NCBI GenBank assembly: GCA_023229065.1
Contig: JALNZZ010000011.1
Location: 1-26,591, forward strand
Length of the DNA: 26,591 nucleotides
Reading direction: 5' to 3'
Origin: Porticoccaceae bacterium
Lineage (GTDB): Bacteria; Pseudomonadota; Gammaproteobacteria; Pseudomonadales; Porticoccaceae
Part shown: piece after piece, positions 12,043-18,408 of the stretch
How the letters are laid out: each line of letters starts with the position of its first letter
Position numbering within the stretch: position 1 is the stretch's first letter
Position numbers and translations under genes: made by a program
Notes under the pieces: model-generated
What the model was told of the DNA's origin: nothing
Database searches by the model: none
The model's input: the letters and a program-made list of their open reading frames with translations, nothing else

Positions 12043-12441
12043 ATGGATATAGGTGATCGCCTCAAAGAGTGCCGACAAGAAGCCAGGCTGACACAACAGC
12101 AGGTGGCGGACTGGTTTGGCATTTCGAGATCCGCCGTCAGGGAGTGGGAATCAGGCCGTGCGCGGCCAGATCAGTCAAAGCTTCAGACCTTGGCCCGGAA
12201 ATTCAACAAGTCCGTCGACTACTTGGTTACCGGACGCCGGCAGGCAGTCCCTCCAGAACAAGAGGTCCCCATCCCTCAGCAGGTGATCCAGAATCTCGCG
12301 GGCCGGGCCACCCCTACGAGCCGAGCCATCCTGGAGCGCTTGGGCCAAGCCGCAGAGGAGGGACGACTGACTGAACAGGATCTGCAGCTTCTGGACGCGA
12401 TAGCCTCACGGATCGAGCGACATGCCGCCACAGAGCAGTGA
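12043..12441 (+). CDS. Xre-family repressor (CI/HipB-like) without a peptidase domain
   Basis: A 132-aa regulator. Residues 5-62 are a classic HTH_3 domain: IGDRLKECRQEARLTQQQVA, then WFGISRSAVREWESGRARPD and LARKFNKSVDYLV. Residues 65-132 form a linker and a helical tail (PTSRAILERLGQAAEEG, LLDAIASRIE) with no S24/LexA serine-lysine peptidase, so RecA-triggered self-cleavage is not expected. Divergent from the Cro-like gene, it takes the CI place. Its last 20 bases overlap the HipA-like kinase gene, so it could equally be a HipB-type antitoxin. No ribosome site precedes the ATG, which fits a leaderless, autoregulated transcript. Confidence 0.82.
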   Translation: MDIGDRLKECRQEARLTQQQVADWFGISRSAVREWESGRARPDQSKLQTLARKFNKSVDYLVTGRRQAVPPEQEVPIPQQVIQNLAGRATPTSRAILERLGQAAEEGRLTEQDLQLLDAIASRIERHAATEQ

Positions 12442-13240
12442 GCGGGCGATCCAACCGGTGGCCACCGCCGCCGTCAGCAGCTACCTCGCCCCTATCAGTG
12501 AGGGGCATGATGCCGAAACCTATCTTGTCGCCCTCCTCACTGAGCGCCCCACCAAGGCCTACGTGAAGCTCGTCGACAACAGCCACCAGGTGCTGGCGGA
12601 GCTGGTGTGCGCCCAGCTCGGACGGGCCATCGGCCTGTTCATCCCGGAGCCCATGCTGATCCTGGTCGATGGCCGGCGTGTACCCGAGGGCTCCCGGTTC
12701 CGTGGCGATCACCGGTTCTGGGCCTTCGCCTCCCGTCAGGTGGCGGACGATGCCATTACCGTGGAATCCAGCATCCGCACCGGGCGCGCCGCCCGCATCC
12801 TGCAACGATGGACCCGGTTCAATGCGGCGGTGGCCTTCGATGAATGGGTCGCCAACGAAGATCGCAACCTTGGCAATCTGGTCTACTCGCCCCGGCATGA
12901 CGATATAGCCCTGATTGACCATGGGCGGGCCCTGGCCATGACGGAATCGCGCCTGTTTGGGCTCAAGAACCCGGCGGTCCAGGTCGCCAACCGGCTGATT
13001 GATGAGGTCCAGCTGAACCTGAGCCAGCGTATGGCGTTGCGGAAGGCTGCGCAGGAGCTGATGGAGCACTGCCAGCTGGTCGATTTTTCAGCTCTGCCAT
13101 GGCAACAGATTGAGAGCTTGGTCCGCCCGGCGCTGGCGCCGGAGGATGTAACATGCTTCCTTCGCCAGCGTATCCACCTCACAGTTTCACTCCTATGTCA
13201 CCGGATCGGAATCTCGGAAATTCAGCAGATAACCCACTGA
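12422..13240 (+). CDS. HipA-like Ser/Thr kinase (HipA_2 type)
   Basis: A 272-aa protein resembling the short HipA-like kinases of the HipA_2 type. Visible motifs are an ATP-site lysine in AYVKLVD (Lys49) with Glu60 on the following helix, IGLFIPEPMLILVD, the catalytic loop FDEWVANEDRNLGNLVY (Asp147, Asn152, spaced as in HipA D-x4-N), and a DFG-like LIDHGRAL (Asp166). The set is complete, so an active kinase is expected. It lacks the N-subdomain and length of full HipA (about 440 aa). It overlaps the Xre gene by 20 bases upstream and the next gene by up to 88 bases downstream, a tightly coupled three-gene unit. Substrate unknown; HipA itself phosphorylates glutamyl-tRNA synthetase, which should not be assumed here. 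Confidence 0.82.
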   Translation: MPPQSSERAIQPVATAAVSSYLAPISEGHDAETYLVALLTERPTKAYVKLVDNSHQVLAELVCAQLGRAIGLFIPEPMLILVDGRRVPEGSRFRGDHRFWAFASRQVADDAITVESSIRTGRAARILQRWTRFNAAVAFDEWVANEDRNLGNLVYSPRHDDIALIDHGRALAMTESRLFGLKNPAVQVANRLIDEVQLNLSQRMALRKAAQELMEHCQLVDFSALPWQQIESLVRPALAPEDVTCFLRQRIHLTVSLLCHRIGISEIQQITH

Positions 13241-14121
13241 CCGCGGGACTGCTCCGCCAGCTCGATGAAGGCCGGGAGTTCACCTGGTGGACCATTTATC
13301 TGGAGCCCTTGCTGGGCAGCGGCGAGCGCTACGCGGTGGGGATCGCCTTGCAGGAGGCCGGGCAGGTCGTGCGCGTCCTGAGCGCTGTTCCGGCGGACAC
13401 GCTGGCCACCCTGTTCGGGCGGGCCGGCAAGGATCTGGCCCGGCTGGCGGAAACAGCGCTGGCCGACCTGCATGGCTGGGTACGGGGCGGTGCGGCGCCA
13501 ACCGAGTGGGAGCCCCACCTGGGGGCGGTGACGCTGGGGCCGCCACGCTCTGGCATTGCTGGCTCCATGGAGCAAGCCCGGCAGATCGCCCTGGCCGCCT
13601 CCTCCATGCTGGCCGCCCTGCAGCTGAACGGCGATGCTCCCGCGCCAGCCAAGGAGCGGACCGGTGCCTCAGCGTGGGAGCGGAGCATCCGCTCGATCGT
13701 CAAGGAGCGGCGCGATGTGCTGGCCCCGGGTTTCGGGCGCACCATGGAGCTGCACCACGGGAATGCCCGTTTCAAGGAGCGCTTCGGCTTTGTAGGCGGG
13801 CGCATTGCCGCCAACTTCGCTTCTCTCTCGACGCCACGCAGTATCGATTACCACACCCGCATCGCGAAATCGGATCTGCTGAACCTGGAGAACCTACGAT
13901 CCCTGCAGGAGTCCTCCGACATGGTGCCCATCCAGCGCTACGAGATGCTGGTGCAGGTGTCGAGCAACCAGGTGATGGCGGAGTGGACCGCGGGCCAACA
14001 GGCAGCCATTGCAGACGCTCTGGGCGCCCTCGAGGCATTCGGCGACAAGCACAGCATCCGGGTCGTCAATCTCGCAGATGCGAGCGCAGCGGCCGATCGG
14101 ATCATTCGCGCAGAAATCTGA
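13153..14121 (+). CDS. Partner of the HipA-like kinase, DUF3037-like N-terminus
   Basis: A 322-aa protein. Residues 40-105 (WWTIYLEPLLGSGERYAVGI, then ADTLATLFGRAGKDLARL) resemble the start of DUF3037 proteins, small partners often encoded next to HipA_2-type kinases. The match is weak and by pattern. The rest (about 150-322) is helical, with ERSIRSIVKERRDVLAPGFG and a C-terminal helix, and I cannot assign it. GGAGG lies seven bases before the ATG at 13153, which makes an 88-base overlap with the kinase gene; the next ATG, 13195, has no ribosome site. It follows the kinase in one operon, so it probably acts with it, as inhibitor, substrate or adaptor. Confidence 0.6.
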   Translation: MLPSPAYPPHSFTPMSPDRNLGNSADNPLTAGLLRQLDEGREFTWWTIYLEPLLGSGERYAVGIALQEAGQVVRVLSAVPADTLATLFGRAGKDLARLAETALADLHGWVRGGAAPTEWEPHLGAVTLGPPRSGIAGSMEQARQIALAASSMLAALQLNGDAPAPAKERTGASAWERSIRSIVKERRDVLAPGFGRTMELHHGNARFKERFGFVGGRIAANFASLSTPRSIDYHTRIAKSDLLNLENLRSLQESSDMVPIQRYEMLVQVSSNQVMAEWTAGQQAAIADALGALEAFGDKHSIRVVNLADASAAADRIIRAEI

Positions 14122-14188
14122 GCCCGCGGCATGAAAAATATGGCGAGGTGGGCTATATATCTACGTTTACAGTTTTAACGAGTACGCG

Positions 14189-14683
14189 ATGAAGATCACG
14201 CTGACACTTCTTATGAGCGCCATGGTTTTGCTGGCTGGCTGTGCGACTAAGCGCGACTTCTACGCCATGAGCGGAAGTCGCGCCGACGGAACGGTCGATA
14301 TGGCCTATGACATCAGCGGCCCATTCGATCAGCCTGTTGTGAACATGAATCAGGCTGCATCAATCGCCGCACAAAAATGCGCCGTATGGGGATATCGCAG
14401 CGCGGAGCCCTTCGGCGGACAATCCGAACGGTGCAATCAGCGTAACGGTTTCGGGAAATGTATTTCCGGCCAGATGGTCATCCAATTTCAGTGCTTGGGC
14501 GACCTAGGGACGCCGTCAAACAGTTATACCCCTCTGCGTGGACATCAGGAGGCACCAGCACACCCAAGCAGCGGAGCAATATCGAAAACACAATGGCGGC
14601 AGGAGCAGTTGCATATCTTGCAACAGTCCGGCGTCAGCTATGAGGAATACCAGCGTCGCTACCAGGAGATCATGGCTGATTAA
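14189..14683 (+). CDS. YecR-like lipoprotein
   Basis: A 164-aa lipoprotein. The signal peptide ends in a clear lipobox LLAGC with Cys18; residue 19 is Ala, so outer-membrane sorting is expected. The body has the YecR-family pattern: MSGSRADGTVDMAYD, QAASIAAQKCAVWGYRSAEP, FGGQSERCNQRNGFGKC and a closing beta strand with Cys. Residues 115-164 are a polar tail unlike typical YecR proteins. YecR-like lipoproteins occur both in chromosomes and in prophages, and their role is not established; an envelope effect such as superinfection exclusion would suit a lysogenic gene. It follows the kinase-partner gene by 67 bases that contain TATATA, so it may have its own promoter. Confidence 0.75.
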   Translation: MKITLTLLMSAMVLLAGCATKRDFYAMSGSRADGTVDMAYDISGPFDQPVVNMNQAASIAAQKCAVWGYRSAEPFGGQSERCNQRNGFGKCISGQMVIQFQCLGDLGTPSNSYTPLRGHQEAPAHPSSGAISKTQWRQEQLHILQQSGVSYEEYQRRYQEIMAD

Positions 14684-14742
14684 TCAAACAGCCTGAACCA
14701 GCGCATGGAGGCGCTGATAGACGGCCGCTTACACGCGCTGCA

Positions 14743-15132
14743 TTACTCAGGCGCACTCTCCGGATTGGCATAGCTCATCGGGAGAGGAGATAGTAGGAAG
14801 ATATTCCATGGCCCCCGGCTGGTCAGCTCAGCCAATCTCTCGCGGATAACTCCAACCATAATTTGGAAGGCCATGCTGCGTACTTCTTGAGTCATTTGCA
14901 CTCCTGGCTCAAGGCAGAAGGTTGCGAACGCCTGCATGTTGAACATGTATGGGGCATTCTCACTCTGGTCAGCCGTTGCCAACCCAAGTTCGGCGTGCAC
15001 GCAGTTCTCAGCATTCAGCTCGGTCACCTGAAATGTTACTGATACGTGTGTCCCATCGAGCTTTCCGTCCTGCTTGAAATCGGGGTTGGCCACCACTTCC
15101 TGGTGAGGATAAAAAAGGCGCTTAAGCTGCAT
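14743..15132 (-). CDS. SecB-like chaperone of a TAC module
   Basis: A 129-aa protein with the SecB-like fold pattern: MQLKRLFYPHQEVVANPDF, THVSVTFQVTELN, VHAELGLATADQ, MFNMQAFATFCLEP and the C-terminal helix VRSMAFQIMVGVIRERLAEL followed by RGPWNIFLLSPLP. It is shorter than housekeeping SecB (about 155 aa) and lies directly after a toxin-antitoxin pair, the layout of toxin-antitoxin-chaperone systems such as HigBA1-Rv1957 of M. tuberculosis, in which the chaperone folds and protects the antitoxin. The ATG at 15132 overlaps the antitoxin stop by 11 bases; a TTG at 15174 is less likely because the SecB pattern begins at the ATG. Confidence 0.8.
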   Translation of the reverse strand: MQLKRLFYPHQEVVANPDFKQDGKLDGTHVSVTFQVTELNAENCVHAELGLATADQSENAPYMFNMQAFATFCLEPGVQMTQEVRSMAFQIMVGVIRERLAELTSRGPWNIFLLSPLPMSYANPESAPE

Positions 15133-15517
15133 GTTGCTGAGCCCAAACAGGTGTTTTTGACAGGTTGCGGGCAACAGGTTTTTTGATAACGCTGCCGCTG
15201 GCCGACCTGGTTCCGTTGATTTTCTCCACCCAATGCACCTGATGCGCCTTCGGGGCCATATGAATATGCAGCTCGCAATTCAGCGCCCTGGCGATCCGCA
15301 CCATGGAGGCGATGGTCAGGTTCTCGTCTCCGCGCAGCAGCTTGGTTATGTAAGCCGCACTCTTTTTGAGCCGCTCGGCCAGCCCGGCGCGATTGACCTT
15401 TTGCGATGCCAGCTGCCGATCGACAGACACGGCGAATCCAATCTTGGCTTTTTCAATCCAGAAGTCATCGTGATTTTCAACGTCACTGAACCACTTAAGT
15501 CCGTTCTTCGCGTTCAT
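15122..15517 (-). CDS. Xre-type antitoxin with chaperone-addiction-like extension
   Basis: A 131-aa protein. Residues 40-88 are an Xre helix-turn-helix (NRAGLAERLKKSAAYITKLL, LTIASMVRIARALN), with an N-terminal helix containing EKAKIGFAVSVDRQL. Residues 92-131 are a basic, probably disordered tail with two tryptophans (VHWVEK and TPVWAQQ, Trp125), which resembles the chaperone-addiction (ChAD) segment that makes TAC antitoxins depend on SecB. The ATG overlaps the toxin stop (ATGA), and its stop lies inside the chaperone gene. It should bind the inverted repeat before the toxin and repress the operon. The ChAD call rests on position and composition, not on a sequence match I can verify. Confidence 0.78.
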   Translation of the reverse strand: MNAKNGLKWFSDVENHDDFWIEKAKIGFAVSVDRQLASQKVNRAGLAERLKKSAAYITKLLRGDENLTIASMVRIARALNCELHIHMAPKAHQVHWVEKINGTRSASGSVIKKPVARNLSKTPVWAQQHAA

Positions 15518-15921
15518 GATTTTTTCGCCTCAGTAATCGAAAGAGCACCCGCAATTTTTGCGGCCATATACTCTTTTTTTACAGCCTCAGCCTTTGTCAG
15601 ATCACTCGGTGGCGTCTTCTGTTTTTTCTTGACCGCAGCGTGCGACAAGATCACCAGATTGGTTTCATCCAGGAAGCAATAGACACGCAGCCTCCCCTTC
15701 CTGAAACGGTAAATATCGTCACCGCCAGCCTCATGGAACTGCTCCGATGTGAGACCGTTCTTGCCGAACGCTGCATAGCGCTGGAACAGCGCAGCGAAGC
15801 CTCTGGCATGCGCTGCCATGTTGGTGGGAACGTTGGCGAGATCATCAAGCACAGAGCACCTCTCACCGTCCCAGGGGGTAACTACCCTGTATGGACCCCC
15901 TGCAAGCTCCAGCAGTTCCAA
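15514..15921 (-). CDS. Gp49/HigB-like toxin of a TAC module
   Basis: A 135-aa protein of the Gp49-like (RelE/HigB superfamily) type, expected to be a ribosome-dependent mRNA interferase. The family core is visible: a VLDDLANVP start, a middle helix, then DDIYRFRKGRLRVYCFLDE, VILSHAAVKKKQKTP and a C-terminal Lys-rich helix. Arg/Lys residues in RKGRLRV and KKKQK are the likely RNA-contact and catalytic positions. The start is uncertain. A TTG at 15921 covers the first strand of the fold, but the best promoter would begin transcription just downstream of it. A GTG at 15852 has GAGAGG six bases before it and would give 112 aa. The gene order toxin-antitoxin-chaperone is that of known TAC loci. 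Confidence 0.78.
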   Translation of the reverse strand: MELLELAGGPYRVVTPWDGERCSVLDDLANVPTNMAAHARGFAALFQRYAAFGKNGLTSEQFHEAGGDDIYRFRKGRLRVYCFLDETNLVILSHAAVKKKQKTPPSDLTKAEAVKKEYMAAKIAGALSITEAKKS

Positions 15922-15950
15922 ATTATTAACCTATGGGTTAACCCTGTCCA
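15922..15950 (-). promoter_or_regulatory. TAC promoter and inverted-repeat operator
   Basis: On the minus strand TGGACA (15950-15945), 17 bases, AATAAT (15927-15922) is a strong sigma-70-like promoter. A perfect inverted repeat, TTAACC-tatg-GGTTAA (15926-15941), fills the spacer and touches the -10, and a third TTAACC-type half-site completes GGTTAACC at 15936-15943. This is a textbook place for antitoxin autoregulation. Confidence 0.65.
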
Positions 15951-16109
15951 GATGGATAGGCATCCAGTAGGACGAAAGGCGGTGATATAGAGCCCGGCGG
16001 TCTCACAGCAGGCGCTGCCGCCTCTGCCAGCTCCACGGAAGTGATTCATTTTAGCAGATGCCCCGCGCCTTCCTGCCCTCACCCCTACCACAGCCCCAGC
16101 ATCAGCAAT

Positions 16110-16133
16110 CCACCAAACCACCAAACCACCAAA
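16110..16133 (+). repeat. Three perfect tandem copies of ccaccaaa
   Basis: An 8-base unit is repeated exactly three times. It lies about 150 bases before the LuxR-type gene and outside any coding frame. It could be a slippage-prone simple repeat or an array of protein-binding sites. Confidence 0.85.
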
Positions 16134-16204
16134 CTACCCCCACGGTTTGCGTAGAACAGCATCCCCTTCCGGCAGTCATTCTTTCCGCAATTGTTCAGAA
16201 TTAC

Positions 16205-16233
16205 TTTACACAAACAGCAAGTGCCGCTAACCT
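16205..16233 (+). promoter_or_regulatory. Candidate promoter for the LuxR-rdgC-int operon
   Basis: TTTACA (16205-16210), a 17-base spacer and TAACCT (16228-16233) lie 30 bases before the LuxR-type gene. The -35 is near consensus and the -10 is weak, as in promoters that need an activator. Confidence 0.4.
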
Positions 16234-16263
16234 GCGTACAGAATCACTGAACACGGTGCGGAC

Positions 16264-16662
16264 ATGGAAACGATCCACGGACATCAATTCGAGGCCCACC
16301 CTGGCCTGCTCACTCCCCGTGAAACGGAAATCGCCCTCTGGACTGCCGAGGGCAAGACGAAGGAAGAGGCCGCCCTGATCTGCGGCATCAGCCCTCGCAC
16401 GGTCCGGGCCCATATCGAGCACGGCATGGCCAAGCTCGGCGCCGGCAATCTGGCCAGCTTCATCGCCCACTGTTTCGCCACCGGCGTCATCAGCCGCGCT
16501 GCCCGCAACGCCGCAGCGGCCCTGCTCGCGGTGCTGGTGCTGCACACCCTCTCCCACCCGGTCGATCAGGCCCGCCTGCGCCCCCGCACCAGCCGCCAGG
16601 TGGCGCAGCAGCGTGGCCGGCGCGATGTCGACCTCGACCAACTCGACATGCTGTGGAGCTGA
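16264..16662 (+). CDS. LuxR-type regulator with a C-terminal membrane segment
   Basis: A 132-aa protein. Residues 14-72 form a LuxR/GerE helix-turn-helix (LLTPRETEIALWTAEGKT, CGISPRTVRAHIEHGMAK) with the family's conserved TPRE, SxRTVxxH and L-G positions. There is no receiver or autoinducer domain. Residues 79-97 (RAARNAAAALLAVLVLH) form a hydrophobic segment and the tail is basic (RPRTSRQVAQQRGRR), so the protein may be membrane-tethered. It opens a long coupled operon containing csrA, rdgC and the methyltransferases and probably regulates it. Small LuxR-like regulators of this form are known from Pseudomonas prophages by my recollection. No good ribosome site precedes the ATG. Confidence 0.8.
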   Translation: METIHGHQFEAHPGLLTPRETEIALWTAEGKTKEEAALICGISPRTVRAHIEHGMAKLGAGNLASFIAHCFATGVISRAARNAAAALLAVLVLHTLSHPVDQARLRPRTSRQVAQQRGRRDVDLDQLDMLWS

Positions 16663-16664
16663 TC

Positions 16665-17138
16665 ATGAGCACGATTCCGAATCTGGCTGCGATCGCCGCC
16701 CTGCGGCTTCTCGTTGCGCAGGCGCCAGCCGAGACCCTGGGCCGACCGGAGTACCAGGATGCCCTCGCTCTCCTCGCCCGGGCGGATGGCGTCCCGCAAG
16801 CCGACAGCGGCCACGCGGCCGGGCTCGACCCGATCCTGCAGTCGCTGATCCGCACTGCCATGCAGGTGAACCAGCATCATCTGGCCGTGGTGGATGTCGA
16901 GGTGGGCTGGGGGTCTGGCTACCACCCGCCCTGCCACACCGTGTCGGTGTCGGCCTACACCTCCGAATGCACCACCGGCGATATCAGCAGCTACCGCTGG
17001 TTCTTTGAGGCCTCCCTGCGGCTCAGCCACGAGGCTGACCGGGGGCGCCTGCGCGAAGTGCTCGGTCTCCTGTCCCGCGTACTGACAGCTGGCGTACCCG
17101 TCACCACCGCCAACCTGACCAGCGAGGTGCTGGCATGA
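16665..17138 (+). CDS. Phage protein of unknown function
   Basis: A 157-aa protein with a helical N-terminus (LAAIAALRLLVAQAPAET) and a more beta-rich centre (HHLAVVDVEVGWGSGY, HTVSVSAYTSE). It then has a C-terminal helix with charged repeats (RLREVLGLLSRVLTAG). The N-terminal hydrophobic stretch contains charged residues and is unlikely to be a signal. GGAG lies six bases before the ATG, two bases after the LuxR stop; an upstream in-frame GTG at 16653 would overlap that gene. I do not recognise it. Confidence 0.5.
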   Translation: MSTIPNLAAIAALRLLVAQAPAETLGRPEYQDALALLARADGVPQADSGHAAGLDPILQSLIRTAMQVNQHHLAVVDVEVGWGSGYHPPCHTVSVSAYTSECTTGDISSYRWFFEASLRLSHEADRGRLREVLGLLSRVLTAGVPVTTANLTSEVLA

Positions 17139-17392
17139 AGACGCTGCTGTTGGCGGCGCTGTGCGCCGGGGCCTTCGCTGGGCTGCTCGCGGCAGCTGAC
17201 CGCCACCTCTCGCTGCCGGTGGTGCTGTTCGATGCGGCCACCGGGCAGTGCGTGGCGATCGAGTCCGAGTGGCTCGACCTCACCTGCAGCGACCCGCTGC
17301 CGGCCCGCTACATCAGCGGGTGGGCGGCGCCAGCGCCTGAGGCACCAGCCATCGGTGACCCGTGGTTGCTCACCGCGGAGGCGCGGCCATGA
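17135..17392 (+). CDS. Small secreted or membrane-anchored phage protein
   Basis: An 85-aa protein that starts with a Sec-type hydrophobic segment (MKTLLLAALCAGAFAGLLAA, cleavage possible after LLAAA), followed by LPVVLFDAATGQCVAIES and two cysteines that could pair in the periplasm. It overlaps the preceding gene by ATGA and the following one the same way. Function unknown; similar short genes with a VLFDA-x-TG-x-C motif occur in Pseudomonas phage operons, by my recollection. Confidence 0.55.
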   Translation: MKTLLLAALCAGAFAGLLAAADRHLSLPVVLFDAATGQCVAIESEWLDLTCSDPLPARYISGWAAPAPEAPAIGDPWLLTAEARP

Positions 17393-17688
17393 GCGCCAGG
17401 CTCGCCCTCGTGCCGGTGGAGCGCACCACCTTCGCCGTCGATGTCGCCCGCGCCACGCTACCGCAGGAGCATGCCCGCGCCTGGCACGCATTCTGGGCCG
17501 CCAAGGCCGTCGAGCTGGGCGGCTACGACCTGCGCGTCGAGGTCGGCGACGAGTGGGCCACCGTCCGCGACGACGCCGGCCGGCTGGTGGAGCAGTTCGT
17601 GATCGCGACCACCCGCCTCGACATCGAGGGCCGCCTCACCGCCGCCCTGGTCGACCGCCTCACCACCACCCCCATCCGAAACACCTGA
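17389..17688 (+). CDS. Small acidic phage protein, unknown
   Basis: A 99-aa soluble protein with a helix ARAWHAFWAAKAVELGGY near residue 25 and a beta/alpha second half (EWATVRDDAGRLVEQFV, RLDIEGRLTAALVDRL). The ATG at 17389 overlaps the previous TGA (ATGA); an upstream GTG in frame is less likely. It ends 17 bases before csrA. No family recognised. Confidence 0.5.
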   Translation: MSARLALVPVERTTFAVDVARATLPQEHARAWHAFWAAKAVELGGYDLRVEVGDEWATVRDDAGRLVEQFVIATTRLDIEGRLTAALVDRLTTTPIRNT

Positions 17689-17705
17689 GCCCAGGAGGGC
17701 ACCCC

Positions 17706-17894
17706 ATGCTCGTTCTAACCCGCCAGATACAGGAAACCATCCGCATCGGTGACGACATCCGCATCACCGTCACCGGCATCAGCGGTGGCCAGGTGCGCCT
17801 CGGCATCGAGGCGCCCAAGTCCGTCAGCGTGCACCGCGAGGAAGTCTACCAACGCCTCGCCGCCGGCGAGCGCCGTCGCCCCAACGCCCGGTAA
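17706..17894 (+). CDS. csrA: Phage-encoded CsrA-family RNA-binding regulator
   Basis: A 62-aa CsrA/RsmA homologue. The N-terminal MLVLTR with Leu4 and Arg6, the core IRIGDDIRITV-x3-GGQVRLGIEAP, and VHREEVY with Arg44 are all present, so RNA binding should be intact. The usual R-x-GES segment reads RQIQET here. CsrA dimers bind GGA-containing leaders and alter translation or stability. AGGAGG lies seven bases before the ATG and itself is a GGA site, so autoregulation is possible. The extended, Arg-rich tail (ERRRPNAR) is not typical of host CsrA. It lies inside the phage operon between unknown genes and is more likely to redirect host or phage translation than to be a relic. Confidence 0.9.
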   Translation: MLVLTRQIQETIRIGDDIRITVTGISGGQVRLGIEAPKSVSVHREEVYQRLAAGERRRPNAR

Positions 17895-17923
17895 CCCGGC
17901 ACCAGCAATCAGGAGGCCATGCC

Positions 17924-18124
17924 ATGCCCGCTGTATTCGCCGAGGACATAGCGCTCGCCATGGAGATGCGCACGGCAGGCGCTGATGAGCTGACGGTGTT
18001 CCGCCAGACCGGCGTGCGCCCGATGGATATCACGGTGGCCGAGATCATGGGGATGGAGGCCTACCCCCTCCGGGGCGATGAGCCGGCAGCACCAGCCGCT
18101 GGCCAAGGGGCAGCCCATGTGTGA
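17924..18124 (+). CDS. Small phage protein, unknown
   Basis: A 66-aa acidic, helical protein (VFAEDIALAMEMRTAGADEL, then TVAEIMGMEAYPLRGDE). AGGAGG lies seven bases before the ATG. Its stop lies within the start of the next gene (8-base overlap). No motif or family is recognised. It could form a small DNA- or protein-binding helical bundle, but there is no direct support. Confidence 0.5.
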   Translation: MPAVFAEDIALAMEMRTAGADELTVFRQTGVRPMDITVAEIMGMEAYPLRGDEPAAPAAGQGAAHV

Positions 18125-18395
18125 GGTCGTATTACTCCGGGAGAGCCAGCCCGTGGCGCGCCGGGGCTACCCCTGCCAGGCCGCTGAATGGCTTATCAAC
18201 GGTGGTCCCCACACTGGCCACTTCTCGTTCCGGGAGCTTCGCGCAATTGCCCACGCCCGCCGCAGCCGCTGGCGCATAGAGCCGGGCCAGCGCTACCTGA
18301 AACAGGTGCAGCGATTCGAGGGGAGGTTGTGCGTGTTCCGGGCCATCCCCGCAATCCATGCGATCTGCCTCGACCACGACCTTTACGACTGCTGA
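18117..18395 (+). CDS. Small phage protein, unknown
   Basis: A 92-aa protein with Cys2, Cys22, an internal basic helix (AIAHARRSRWRIEPGQRY) and a C-terminal HAICLDHDLYDC. The Cys/His spacing, and the I-x-x-G-x-R-Y pattern before an FEGRLCVFR strand, recall small phage zinc-binding proteins of the form that read 'C...I..G..Y', but the cysteine pairs are incomplete here. AGGGG lies six bases before the ATG. It ends 13 bases before rdgC and is probably co-translated with it. Confidence 0.5.
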   Translation: MCEVVLLRESQPVARRGYPCQAAEWLINGGPHTGHFSFRELRAIAHARRSRWRIEPGQRYLKQVQRFEGRLCVFRAIPAIHAICLDHDLYDC

Positions 18396-18408
18396 TGAGG
18401 AGTCACTG

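Larger units (their letters stand above)
15951..16263. other. Intergenic gap between the TAC module and the rightward operon
   Basis: About 310 bases with no convincing gene on either strand. It holds a short tandem repeat (16110-16133) and a candidate rightward promoter (16205-16233). It is locally less GC-rich than the flanking genes near 16150-16250. I see no tRNA, terminator or attachment-site-like repeat. Confidence 0.6.

Noticed and set aside
12314..13069. A 251-codon open frame on the minus strand
   Set aside because: Antisense to the HipA-like kinase, whose catalytic motifs show which strand is coding.
13287..14192. A 301-codon plus-strand frame overlapping the kinase-partner gene
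   Set aside because: It is Arg/Gly/Cys/Pro-rich with no pattern, and the overlapping frame starting at 13153 has a strong ribosome site and normal composition.
14684..14742. Hairpin CAGCGC/GCGCTG between the YecR-like and SecB-like genes as terminator
   Set aside because: The stem is only 6 bp and no T-run follows on either strand, so I do not call a terminator between these convergent genes.
16110..16133. Attachment-site core
   Set aside because: It is only an 8-base triplicate, far from the integrase, and no second copy at a plausible distance is in the window. The att site is expected beyond the right edge.
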